Below the pieces are notes generated by a model that was not told the DNA's origin, did not search any database, and saw nothing but the letters and a program-made list of their open reading frames with translations. From Saccharothrix espanaensis DSM 44229 (GTDB lineage: Bacteria; Actinomycetota; Actinomycetes; Mycobacteriales; Pseudonocardiaceae), in the NCBI RefSeq assembly GCF_000328705.1, contig NC_019673.1:4030001-4094000 (forward strand): DNA of 64,000 nucleotides. Direction: 5' to 3'. Of this stretch, positions 8,013 through 17,400 are shown piece by piece. The first letter of the stretch is position 1. Each line of letters opens with the position of its first letter. The translations under genes and the position numbers were made by a program.

Positions 8013-9896
8013 TCAGCGGAGTTCGGCGGTGGTGAGCAGGTGGAATTGGGCGGTCAGCCAGGTTTCCTGGTCGGGGGTGGTGGCCAGGGCGTCGAGCGTG
8101 GCCGCCGCGGTGGTCAGGCCGACGCGGCGCAGGCCCGCGACCGCGTCGAACAGCCGGGTGCGGATGCTGTCCGGCAGGTGGTCCAGGCCCCGGTGCGCGG
8201 CCTCGGCGGTGGCGGACAGGGCGTCGTCGACGGCCGCCGTGATCGGGTCCGGCCGGTCCCAGCCGGGGCCGTCGAGGGTCGCCGCGCCGCCCGCCGCCAG
8301 GTCCGGCACGACGACGCCCTGGGCCGTCAGCACCGCGATCGGGTCGATCACCAGCCCGCCGCGCACCCGGCGCAGCGCGCCGCTGAGGTGGGTCGGCTCG
8401 TCGGCGAGGGCGGTGGCCAGCACGTCCAGCGCCGCCGGGCTGACGCCCCGGTGCACGGCCGACACCGTCGCCGGGTGGCCGTGCGGGTCGGCGATCTCGA
8501 CGTCCAGCCGCTGCGCGCCCGGGTCGTAGCCGATCCGGCGCACCTCGCCGATCCGCACCACCCGCACGGTCTCGGCCTCGATCCGCGGCCGGACCAGCCT
8601 CGGTGGCAGGTCGCGCAGCGCCTCGGCGACCGCGGCCAGGTCCTGCTCCAGCACGGTCGCGGGCAGCCGCGCCCAGGACCGGCCGACCGGGGTGATCGAC
8701 GTTTGGGACACCCGGTTCGACGTCAACCGCACCACCCGGCTCGCGCTCCGAGCCGCCGACTCCGAGACCACCGTCGACGCCGCCAGCGCGCCCAGCGTGG
8801 AGCCGGCCAGCCGGCGGCCCGCCAGGTCGTGACCGGTCGGGTGCTCGTCCTCGCCGACCGGCCAGCGGTGCCGCAGCACCAGCACCGACGCCTCGTCGGC
8901 GAAGAACACCTCGGCGGTGCGCTCGTCCTCGCCGCCGCGCACCCGGCAGCCCAGCGCGGTCAGCCGGACCCGGCGCAGCGGCGTCTCGGCCGCCTCGTCG
9001 GTGCCCAGCACCTGCGAGCGCCGCCCGGTCGCGCGGTGCCGGGCGTAGAGCTCGGTGATCAGCTCGGCCGCCCGCTGCGGGTGGTGACGCGCGCTGCGCT
9101 GCCGGTAGGCGTCGATCTGCTCGGCGAGGTCGTCCACGGCCGCCGCGGGCCAGTGCAGGCCCGCCGCGACGAGGTCGGCCCGCACCCGGCGCAGCGCCGC
9201 GTCCAGCACGGGCGTGGTGTGCACCGCGCCGTCGCGCAACAGCCGGCCGGCCAGGTCGAGCGCGGGCGCGAGGTCCGCCGCCGGTCCGGGCGCGCCGCCC
9301 ACGTCGAACTGGGGCCGGGGCCCGGTCAGGCCGCGCTCGTCGGCCTCGCGGAACGCCCACACCGCGAGCACCAGCACCTCGTCGCGCTTCGCCGCGACCG
9401 CGTCGGTGTGCACGTAGCCCAGGTCGTCGGGCACCAGGAACTTGACCGTGCAGGAGGGCAGTTCGGCCGTCGCCACCGGGTCCTCGGCGGACGGTCGGGT
9501 CAGCTTCACCGGGTACCCGGCGCGTTGCGCGCGGCGCGCGGCGGCCAGCACCCGGTCGCCGACCAGCGCGGTCAGCGCCTCGTCGGTGACCGCGCCCGGC
9601 GACCACGCGGTGAACGCGGCGGACTCGCCGGTGCGCTGGTAGGCCAGCACGACCGCGATGCGGTGCCGGCACACGCCGGGCGCGCCGCACGTGCAGCGGG
9701 CCGCGTCCAGCGCCACGTCCGGCGGCAGCGTCGACTCCACGCCGTCGGGGAACCGGCCGGTCACCGTGCCGTCGCCGGCCACCTCGACCTCGGGCCCGGT
9801 GCCCGCGTCGAGCTCTTTGGTCGCCCGTTTCACCAGGCCCCGGTTGGCCAGCGCGCCCAGCGCGTCCGGGGTGAGGGCGAGCAGGTCCGCGCGCAT
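8013..9896 (-). CDS. SWIM zinc-finger protein, YehQ-like
   Basis: 627 residues, last gene of a five-gene operon. The SWIM motif is near the N-terminus: Cys68, Cys70, Cys76 and His78 in RCTCGAPGVCRH, a zinc-binding module thought to contact DNA or proteins. The rest is a large region without familiar catalytic motifs. The start ATG overlaps the stop of the vWA gene (TGATG), so translation is coupled. Gene order and domain content match my recollection of E. coli YehQ, whose function is unknown. Role in the complex (target recognition or adaptor) is inference. Confidence 0.82.
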   Translation of the reverse strand: MRADLLALTPDALGALANRGLVKRATKELDAGTGPEVEVAGDGTVTGRFPDGVESTLPPDVALDAARCTCGAPGVCRHRIAVVLAYQRTGESAAFTAWSPGAVTDEALTALVGDRVLAAARRAQRAGYPVKLTRPSAEDPVATAELPSCTVKFLVPDDLGYVHTDAVAAKRDEVLVLAVWAFREADERGLTGPRPQFDVGGAPGPAADLAPALDLAGRLLRDGAVHTTPVLDAALRRVRADLVAAGLHWPAAAVDDLAEQIDAYRQRSARHHPQRAAELITELYARHRATGRRSQVLGTDEAAETPLRRVRLTALGCRVRGGEDERTAEVFFADEASVLVLRHRWPVGEDEHPTGHDLAGRRLAGSTLGALAASTVVSESAARSASRVVRLTSNRVSQTSITPVGRSWARLPATVLEQDLAAVAEALRDLPPRLVRPRIEAETVRVVRIGEVRRIGYDPGAQRLDVEIADPHGHPATVSAVHRGVSPAALDVLATALADEPTHLSGALRRVRGGLVIDPIAVLTAQGVVVPDLAAGGAATLDGPGWDRPDPITAAVDDALSATAEAAHRGLDHLPDSIRTRLFDAVAGLRRVGLTTAAATLDALATTPDQETWLTAQFHLLTTAELR

Positions 9897-10999
9897 CAGC
9901 CGAGCCTCTCCGCGACGAACTCCGCCAACTGCCCCGGGGTCATCGCGCCGACCTGCGCACCGACGTTCGCCAGCCGCTGCGCCAGGTCCCGGTCGTAGAC
10001 GGGGTTCGCGTCCTCGTCCAGCGCCGCCAGGCCGAGCACGTGCGTGCCCTGCTCCACCAGGCCGCGCACCACCCGGACCAGCCAACTCTCGTCGCCGCCC
10101 TCGTAGAAGTCGGTGACCACCGCGACGATCGCCCGGCGCGGGTTCTCCACCAGCCCCGCCGCGTACGCCATCGCCCGCGCGATGTTGGTGCCGCCGCCGA
10201 GCTGCACCTTCATCAGCAGCTCGACCGGGTCGGTGACGTCCGAGGTCAGGTCGACCACGTTGGTGTCGAACGCGATCAGGTGGGTCTTGAGGCCCGGCAG
10301 GCCCCACAGGCACGCCGCCGTCACCGCCGAGTGGATCACCGAGCCCGCCATCGAGCCGGACTGGTCCACCACGAGCACCAGCTGCCACTGGTCGAGGTGG
10401 CGCCGGGTGCGGGAGTGGAACAGCGGGGTCTCGATCGCCACCCGCCTGGTGTCGGGCTGGTAGTGCGCGAGGTTCGCGCGCAGCGTGCCGCGGAAGTCGA
10501 AGTTGCGGGCCTGCTTGAAGTTGCCGCGCCGGCGGACCTTCGTGCCGGTGAACGACCGCCGGACCTCCCCGGCCAGCTTGCGCATCAGCTCGGCCACCAC
10601 CGCCGCGACGATCCGCCGCGCGAGCACCAGCACGTCCGGGTTCATCAGGTGCTTGGTGCGCAGGACCGCCCGCAGCAGCGCGGCGTTCGGCTCGATCCGC
10701 TCCAGCACCGCCGGGTCGGTCACCACCTCGGTGATGCCGTACCGCTCCATGGCGTCGCGCTCCAGCCGCTCCACGGTCTCCTTCGGGAACAGCCGGTGGA
10801 TGCCGTCGAGCCAGTCGACCGTGGTCAGCACCGAGTCCTCGGTGCCGCCGGGCCGGACGTCGCGCTGGGGCAGGTCCGGATCGCGCGCGTAGAGCCAGTC
10901 CAGCGCGGAGTCCCGGGCCCGCGCCCCGTCCCGCAGCGGACCGGTGTGCCGGCCGGCCGGTTCGCCCAGGATCAACCGCCAGCGCTCCAGATCGCTCAC
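9896..10999 (-). CDS. vWA-domain protein, YehP-like
   Basis: 367 residues. The C-terminal half is a von Willebrand A domain with the metal-ion adhesion site DQSGS at 212-216, the Thr-bearing loop GGGTNIARAM and the later Asp of VVTDFYEGG, so the divalent metal site looks intact. The N-terminal half is helical and basic, with VRRRGNFKQARNF just before the vWA domain. vWA proteins paired with MoxR ATPases commonly act as the substrate-contacting partner in metal insertion or complex assembly. GTG at 10999 overlaps the stop of the DUF5682 gene by four bases (GTGA), and its own stop overlaps the SWIM start. Confidence 0.88.
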   Translation of the reverse strand: MSDLERWRLILGEPAGRHTGPLRDGARARDSALDWLYARDPDLPQRDVRPGGTEDSVLTTVDWLDGIHRLFPKETVERLERDAMERYGITEVVTDPAVLERIEPNAALLRAVLRTKHLMNPDVLVLARRIVAAVVAELMRKLAGEVRRSFTGTKVRRRGNFKQARNFDFRGTLRANLAHYQPDTRRVAIETPLFHSRTRRHLDQWQLVLVVDQSGSMAGSVIHSAVTAACLWGLPGLKTHLIAFDTNVVDLTSDVTDPVELLMKVQLGGGTNIARAMAYAAGLVENPRRAIVAVVTDFYEGGDESWLVRVVRGLVEQGTHVLGLAALDEDANPVYDRDLAQRLANVGAQVGAMTPGQLAEFVAERLG

Positions 11000-13371
11000 G
11001 CCAACCCCTCCCGCACCAGCACCCGCCGCACCGCCGCCTCCAGCAGCCCCGCCTCCGCGAGCACCGCCGGGTCGACCGGCGTGCGCAGCAGGGCCCGCGC
11101 CGACCCCTCGACCCCGCGCCGCGCCATCAGCATCCGGGCGATCGCCTCCCGCTCGGCCGGCGGGAAGAACGCGAACGCCTGCCGCAACGCGGGCAGCGCC
11201 ACCAGGAACTCCTCCTCGGCCAGCGCCCCGACGACCTCGTCCAGCACCGCCACCACGCCCTCGGCGGTCAGCACCTCGTCGCGCGCCAGCGCGAACAGCC
11301 CCGCCAGCCAGTCGCCCATCGTCGCGGGCGCGGCCATCCCGCGCACCGCGTCGACCGCGTCGACCGGGAACCCCAGCGACCAGCCGAAGCCGAACGCCGC
11401 GCCCCGCAGGTCCGGTGGCACCCGGTGGTCCGCGCTGATCCGGCGGGTGACCGCCACCGCGCTCTCGGCGGTGACCCCGACGACGGCGGACGCGTGCCGC
11501 ACCGCGTCGCGCAGCGCGACCAGCGCGGTCAGCCGCCCGCGCTCGGCCGGAGCCGGACCGCCCTGCACGCCCTCGGCCAGCCACAGCGCCCTGGTCACCG
11601 CCGCGTCGACCACCTCGCCCAGCGCCGGAGCGCCCGCCGCGCCCAGCAGCCGGTCGTGCCGCCACAGGCTCAGCACGTCGGCCAGCACCCGGCCCAGCGA
11701 CTCCAGGTCGCCCGCCCGGCCGACCTCGTCGGCGAGGATCCCCAGCACCCGGTCGGAGACCGCCGCCACCCCGCACAGCACCGCGTCGAACAGCAGCGCG
11801 GACAACGTCGGCAGCTCGGCCCCCGGCACCAGCTCGGCCAGCTTCGCCCCGGCAGCCTCCTGCGTCGTCGCACCGTGCGCGGCGGCCTCGATCAGGGCCG
11901 GGTCGCGGTGGACGTGGAACGTGATCCGCCAGCACTCGACCGGATCCGGGTCGCCGCCGCCGCGCGGCCCGGACTCCCGGCTGAAACCGGGCACGTCGAG
12001 CACCCGCAGCCGGTGCAGCACGCGGCTGCGGTGCAGGTCGTCGGGGCGCGCGAGGTCGAGCCGGTGCACCCCGTCCCGGTCCAGCCCCGCCGCTGCCAGC
12101 TCGGCCTGGACAGCGGACACCAGCGGCGGGGCGGGCGTGTCGGCGTGCAGCCGGCCGACCCGGTCACCGCTGAGCGCCGCGACCATCTCCACGACGGCCG
12201 GGTGCGCGCCCGGCAGCAGCGGCCCGCGCCGGGTCCACGGCGGCGGCTGGTCGAGGTACTCGGAGACCAGCGCGCCGGTCAGCCCGTCGAGCACGTCGAC
12301 CCGCGCGGGGTGGTCGTGGCCGCGCAGCCGGGCCAGGCCGTCGGCGAGGGCGCGGGCGGCGATCAGGTCGCTGGTGGACACCGCGACCTTGCGCGCGCGC
12401 AGCCGGCGGACCACCGATTCGAGCAACCGGGCCGCCGCGCCTTCGACACCGTCGGTCCACAGCCAGTGGTAGTACTCCGGCGACGGCATCCCGGACTGGT
12501 AGCCGGTGAACGAGTCCAGCCGCCGGTGCGAGTAGGGCACCAGGTAACTCGCCCCGGCGCGGTCCGCGATCTTCGGCACCACCGGCCACCCGTCGCCGTC
12601 GACACCGTCCTCCGGAAAGCCGACACCGTCTGTCGGAAGGCCGATATCTGCCGCCGGAAGGCCGACACCGTCTGTCGGGGAGTCGACATCGCCGTCCGGG
12701 AGGTCGACGCCGCCCTTGGTGAGCGGCGGTGTCGAGGCTGTCAGGGCGCGCAGGGCCGGGGTGTGGAAGCCGCCGGTCACCACCAGGACCGGGTGGTCGC
12801 CGGCCTCGGCCACGGCGGCGCGGACCCAGCGGGCCATGTACGCCTCGCGGGCCCGGTCGTCCTCGGCCGCCGCGCTGTCGCCGCGGACCAGGTCGAAGTA
12901 GGCGTCCAGGCGCTCGGCCAGGCCGTCCGCCGGGGCCGCCTCGACCAGGTGGTCCCACAGGGTGTCGACGTTGTTCACCGCGAACTCCCGGCACAGCCGG
13001 TCGACGGCCTCGGCGTAGCGCACCTCCGCGTCGGCGTAGCGGTTGTCGCGGTCGGCGAACGCCGGGTGCCACGCCGGCAGGTCGATGAATCGCACCCGCG
13101 CCCCCGCCGCCCGGCCCTCGGTGAGCGCCACCCACTCCGGCGAGTAGTCGCAGAACGGCGTCCACGAGGCGTGCGACCGCTCGCCGTCGCGGTGGTAGGT
13201 GTACAGCGCGATCGGCAGTTCGTGGCCCAGCAGCAGCTCGTCCAGCCGCTCGTTGACGTCGGACGGGCCCTCGATCAGGACGTGCGCCGGCCGCAGCTCC
13301 GCGATGGTGTCGCGGACCAGGCGGGCGCACGCCGGGCTGTGGTGCCGGACGCCGAGGAAGGTCGCCGCCAT
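10996..13371 (-). CDS. DUF5682 family protein, YehM-like
   Basis: 791 residues. It opens with LGVRHHSPACARLVRDTI and then HVLIEGPSDVNERLDELL. These His-rich and Glu-Gly-Pro segments recall the ChaN/TraB-like hydrolase-type fold, and with DHPVLVVTGGFHTPAL they characterise the DUF5682 group. Enzymatic function is unproven. The C-terminal half is helical. Residues encoded at 12598-12702 are five copies of a seven-residue repeat (such as LPTDGVG) inserted in the middle, probably a flexible linker. The start overlaps the MoxR stop (TGATG), and the stop overlaps the vWA start. I equate it with E. coli YehM by operon position and size. Confidence 0.8.
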   Translation of the reverse strand: MAATFLGVRHHSPACARLVRDTIAELRPAHVLIEGPSDVNERLDELLLGHELPIALYTYHRDGERSHASWTPFCDYSPEWVALTEGRAAGARVRFIDLPAWHPAFADRDNRYADAEVRYAEAVDRLCREFAVNNVDTLWDHLVEAAPADGLAERLDAYFDLVRGDSAAAEDDRAREAYMARWVRAAVAEAGDHPVLVVTGGFHTPALRALTASTPPLTKGGVDLPDGDVDSPTDGVGLPAADIGLPTDGVGFPEDGVDGDGWPVVPKIADRAGASYLVPYSHRRLDSFTGYQSGMPSPEYYHWLWTDGVEGAAARLLESVVRRLRARKVAVSTSDLIAARALADGLARLRGHDHPARVDVLDGLTGALVSEYLDQPPPWTRRGPLLPGAHPAVVEMVAALSGDRVGRLHADTPAPPLVSAVQAELAAAGLDRDGVHRLDLARPDDLHRSRVLHRLRVLDVPGFSRESGPRGGGDPDPVECWRITFHVHRDPALIEAAAHGATTQEAAGAKLAELVPGAELPTLSALLFDAVLCGVAAVSDRVLGILADEVGRAGDLESLGRVLADVLSLWRHDRLLGAAGAPALGEVVDAAVTRALWLAEGVQGGPAPAERGRLTALVALRDAVRHASAVVGVTAESAVAVTRRISADHRVPPDLRGAAFGFGWSLGFPVDAVDAVRGMAAPATMGDWLAGLFALARDEVLTAEGVVAVLDEVVGALAEEEFLVALPALRQAFAFFPPAEREAIARMLMARRGVEGSARALLRTPVDPAVLAEAGLLEAAVRRVLVREGLA
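12598..12702. repeat. Five tandem 21-bp repeats inside the DUF5682 gene
   Basis: Five units start at 12598, 12619, 12640, 12661 and 12682. Units 2 and 4 (GCCGACACCGTCTGTCGG core) are nearly identical. Being a multiple of three, they keep frame and encode heptapeptides. Copy number could vary between strains. Confidence 0.85.
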
Positions 13372-14453
13372 CAGCCCGGCAACCGGTGACGGGCGCGGTG
13401 CAGCTCCTGCCACTGCGTGCCCTTGCGGCGCGGCACCTGCTGCTCCAGGTACCGGCGCAGCCGGGCCAGGTCCTCGGGGCTGTCCTTGGCGGCGGTGCCG
13501 GCGAGGCACTCGACCACGTCGGCCGCGCTGCCCGGCTCGCCCCGCAGGTACCAGCCGCGCAACCCGACCGCGTGCGCCACCGACACGGCCTCGGCCGTGC
13601 TCATCACGGTGGACAGCCGGTCGGCCGGCGACGGCCCGCTGCCGCGCAGGTCGCGGAACGTGCGGACGAGCACCTCCAGCACGTCGCGGCGCGGCGGCGC
13701 GCCCACCCCGGAGCGCTCCAGCAGCCGCCCCGCCTCCCGCTCCACCAGCTCCAGCTCGGTGCCGAAGTCCGCGATCGGGAACACGGTCTCGAAGTTGAAC
13801 CGGCGCTTGAGCGCGGCGCTCATCTCGTTCACGCCCCGGTCGCGGGTGTTCGCGGTGGCGATGACGTTGAAGCCGTCGCGGGCGAACACCATGCCGTCCG
13901 CGCCCGGCAGCTCCGGGACCGCCACCACCCGTTCGGACAGCAGCGACAGCATGCAGTCCTGCACCTCCAGCGGGCAGCGGGTGATCTCCTCGAACCGGAC
14001 CACCTTGCCCTCGGCCATGCCGCGCAGCATCGGCGCGGGCACCAGTGACCGGGGTGTCGGGCCCTCGGCGACCAGCAGGGCGTAGTTCCACGAGTACTTG
14101 ACCTGGTCCTCGGTGGTCGCCGCGCCGCCCTGGATGGTCAGCGTCGACTCGCCGCACACGGCCGCCGCGATCAGCTCGGACAGCAGCGACTTGGCCGTGC
14201 CGGGCTCGCCGACCAGCATCAGCCCCCGGCTGGTCGCCAGGGTCACCAGCGACCGGTCGATCAGCGACGGGTCGCCGACGAACTTGCGGCTGATGCCGGC
14301 GGCCTCGTCGCCGACGATGAACCGGCGCGCGGCCTCCAGGCTCAGCGCCCAGCCCGGCGGGCGGTGCGCGCGGTCGGTGTCGCGCAGCCGGGCCAGCTCG
14401 TCGGCGAACCGCACCTCGGCGGGCGGTCGTTGCAGGTGTGCGTTGTCGGCCAT
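13371..14453 (-). CDS. MoxR-type AAA+ ATPase, YehL-like
   Basis: 360 residues. Walker A is GEPGTAKS (82-89), Walker B VVRFEEI, sensor 1 NVIATANTRDRG, and the arginine-finger region KRRFNFETV follows. This is the MoxR branch of AAA+ ATPases, hexameric remodelling motors that usually work with a vWA partner. That partner is encoded two genes downstream. The gene lies 14 bases after the WGR-DUF4132 gene and its stop overlaps the DUF5682 start, so it sits in the middle of a coupled operon. Its position right after a WGR-DUF4132 gene corresponds to E. coli yehL, as I recall. Family assignment is secure. Confidence 0.93.
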   Translation of the reverse strand: MADNAHLQRPPAEVRFADELARLRDTDRAHRPPGWALSLEAARRFIVGDEAAGISRKFVGDPSLIDRSLVTLATSRGLMLVGEPGTAKSLLSELIAAAVCGESTLTIQGGAATTEDQVKYSWNYALLVAEGPTPRSLVPAPMLRGMAEGKVVRFEEITRCPLEVQDCMLSLLSERVVAVPELPGADGMVFARDGFNVIATANTRDRGVNEMSAALKRRFNFETVFPIADFGTELELVEREAGRLLERSGVGAPPRRDVLEVLVRTFRDLRGSGPSPADRLSTVMSTAEAVSVAHAVGLRGWYLRGEPGSAADVVECLAGTAAKDSPEDLARLRRYLEQQVPRRKGTQWQELHRARHRLPG

Positions 14454-14467
14454 GGGGTTCTCCGGGC

Positions 14468-17400
14468 TCAGCTGGTCAGCGAGGTCAGTTCGGCGAGCAG
14501 TTCGGACGCGGTCACCGGGTCGAGCTCGCCGAACCTGCGGCTGCCGCGCGGGCTCCAGTCGCCGCCGTCGCCGTCGTCGACCCAGATCCCGGACAGCTTC
14601 TGCTCCGGGAACATGTCGACCACGCCGACCGCGATGCCCGGGTCGAGGTTGGCCACCACGGTCCCGCCGCCGGGCAGCGGCCGCAGCATCCAGCACTCCA
14701 CGCCGCCGTCCATCGGCGTCCCGCGCCGCCACCCGTGCTTGGTGAGCCCGAGCAGCCGGCCGACCGGGATCGGCACGTTCTCGAACCGCTCCAGCCGGGA
14801 CGAGGTGCGCTCCTGGTCGGTGAACCGGTGCACCGGCCGGCCGAGCTGCGGGAACGGCTGGAGGATCTCGTAGTCGGCGAACACCTCCGACCACGCGGCC
14901 AGCTCCGCGCCCAGGCGCAGCGGGTGCGCGATGGCCACCTCGGCGTCGTCGGGCAGGGTGAACGCGTCGTCCTCGACGGTGGCCGGGGTGCGGTCCTCGG
15001 CCAGCCGGAAGCTCTGCCCGGTCGAGGTGGTCCACACCAGCCGGCGCACGACGTGCCACAGCAGCGGGTGCCCGGCGAACAGCTCCCGGAACTCCGCCGC
15101 CGACCAGCGCCGGTCCATCACCATCGCGGTCTCCAGCCGGCCGATCTGGTCGCTCGCGACCGACCGCACGTCCTTCTTGAGCGCCGCGAACCGCTTGTGC
15201 TCGGCCGGGGCCAGCTCCGGGTCGTCCTTCGCGCCGGGCTTCGGCAGGTCCTTGCGGCGCTTGCCGTCCGCGTCCGCCACGTACGGCTTGAGCTGCTCGT
15301 CGAACCCCACCAGGAACCGGCGCGGCCCGTAGTCGACGGTCAGCGTCGCGGCGTCGTCCAGCCCGAAGTCCGGCACCAGCCGGTCGGCCAGCTGCTCGGC
15401 GCCGAGCCCGCGCCCGGCGGCGACCGCGGCGATCTTCTCCTGCGCGCGCTGCTTGAGGCCCTTGAACTTCGACTTCAGCGCGATGCCGTTGAGCTGGATC
15501 AGCGCCGCGTCGGTGCCGATCGCGGCCAGCACGTCCAGCCCGGCCACGGCGCGGGCGTGCCCCGCCTCGCCGGGCCACGCCTTGATCAGCGGGGCCAGCC
15601 CCCGGGCGGCGTCGTCGTCGCCGAGCAGGGCCAGCGCGGTCAGCGCCCAGCCGTCCTTGGCGGGCATCCCGACCGAGCGCCAGCGCTCGAACGCCGCCCA
15701 CGCGAAATCGGCCAGCGACTGGCGGTCGCACAGCTCGCGCACCACGTCGAGCCCCGCGTACGGGGCGTCCGGCTGGGACAGCGCCAGCATCATCACCACG
15801 TGCGCGGACGCCGTGCGCGGCAGCGCCCGCTGCCGGCCGGCCACCAGGACCTGCGGCAGCAGGTTCGCGTCGGCCCACTTGCCGGGCACCGGGAGCTTCG
15901 CCGGCAGCACGTGCAGCGGGTCGAGCGAGACCAGCGCGTCGATCGCGGCCGCCGCCTCCGGGCCGTACGCGGCGGCCGCCGCGAGCGCCTGCTCCGGGAT
16001 CACCCGCAGCCCCGCCTCGGCCGCCCGGCGGGCCGGACCGGTCGCGCCCACGGCGGTCGGGGCCAGGTAGCGGGCGGCGTCGTCGGCGTGCCGGCGCAAC
16101 CACGCCGACGCCACCGGGCGCACGGTTTTGAGGCGCAGCCAGTCCGCCATCAGGTGGGCGACCCGCTGCTCGGCGAACGGCATCAACAACTCCGCGTGGC
16201 CGGGGGTCGGGTTGCCCTTCACCGCGTGCAGGACGGCCGGCAGGGCGTCGAGGCCGTAGCGGGAGACCAGGATCCGGCCGCAGTTCTCGAACTCCCAGAC
16301 GTAGTCGGCCCGCCACTCGGGCAGCAGCGGGCGCACCAGGTCTTCCGGGCCGTGCACGACCAGCGCCAGTTCCTGGTGCCAGCTCAGCTTGTTCTGGCGC
16401 AGCGCGTCGGCGAGCTTGTGCCACGCCCCGCCGTTGTGGGTGAACCTGGTCTCCTTGGTGGCCAGCCACTCCTCGTGCTCGCCCGGCAGCCACTCCACCG
16501 CGCCGTCGGCCGGCACCTCCAGCCCCGGCACCACGACCGGCTGCGCGGCGGTGCGGGCCAGCGTCCACGGCGGGGTCACCAGCAGCTCCGGCAGGCCCTC
16601 CGGGCCGATCTCGGCGACCTCCCGGTACTCGGACTCGACCTCGGCGACGGCGGCGCGCAGCTCCTCGGGCAGCTCCGCCACCAGCCCGGGGTGGGCGATG
16701 ACGTGGCCGTACAGCAGGTGCTTGAGCGCCGGTCGGCCGGCACGCGCGGCGAGCCCGCGCAGGGCCCGGCGCGGGAACCGCTTGGCGGTCCCGATCAACG
16801 CGGACTCGACGTCGGGCCGGTCGACGCGGTCGACGAGCAGGTCGAACGCCGCGTCGGAGGGCAGCACGGCCAGCGTCTCCAGCAGCAGCTTGCGGTAGTC
16901 GCGATCGTAGGACTCGGTCTGGTCGAGCAGCTCGGCCAGGGTCGGGGCGACCGCGGGGCCGAGGGCGTCCACCAGCGTGCGCAGCACGGCCGGCTTGCGC
17001 AGTTCCTTCGCCAGCTGGTCGTGCTCGGTGATGACGGCCAGGTGCTCCTCGGTGCTCGCCGAGCAGACCAGCATCCGGTAGGACGCCCAGTCCCGATTGC
17101 CCGTGACCTCGGCCAGCACCTCGTCCACCCAGTCGACCCGGGACGGCACCAGGAACGAGGCGATCATCCTGGTCACCGTGGTGGTGCGCAGGGCGGCGAC
17201 GGCCGCGCCGACCGCCGCCTCCTCGTCGCCCGCCGCGATCAGCCGGCGCAGCCGGTCGACCACGGGCGTGTCGTCGTGGTCGAGCACGTGCCGGCGGGAG
17301 GTGAACAGCAGCGAGCGGAAGTCGTCACCCAGCCTGGTGCGCCACTCGGCGCGCACCAGGCCGAGCGAGACGGCCACCTCGGCGGCGAACGGCAGGCCGT

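Noticed and set aside
12598-12702. CRISPR-like array
   Set aside because: The 21-bp units have no spacers, keep reading frame and lie inside a gene.
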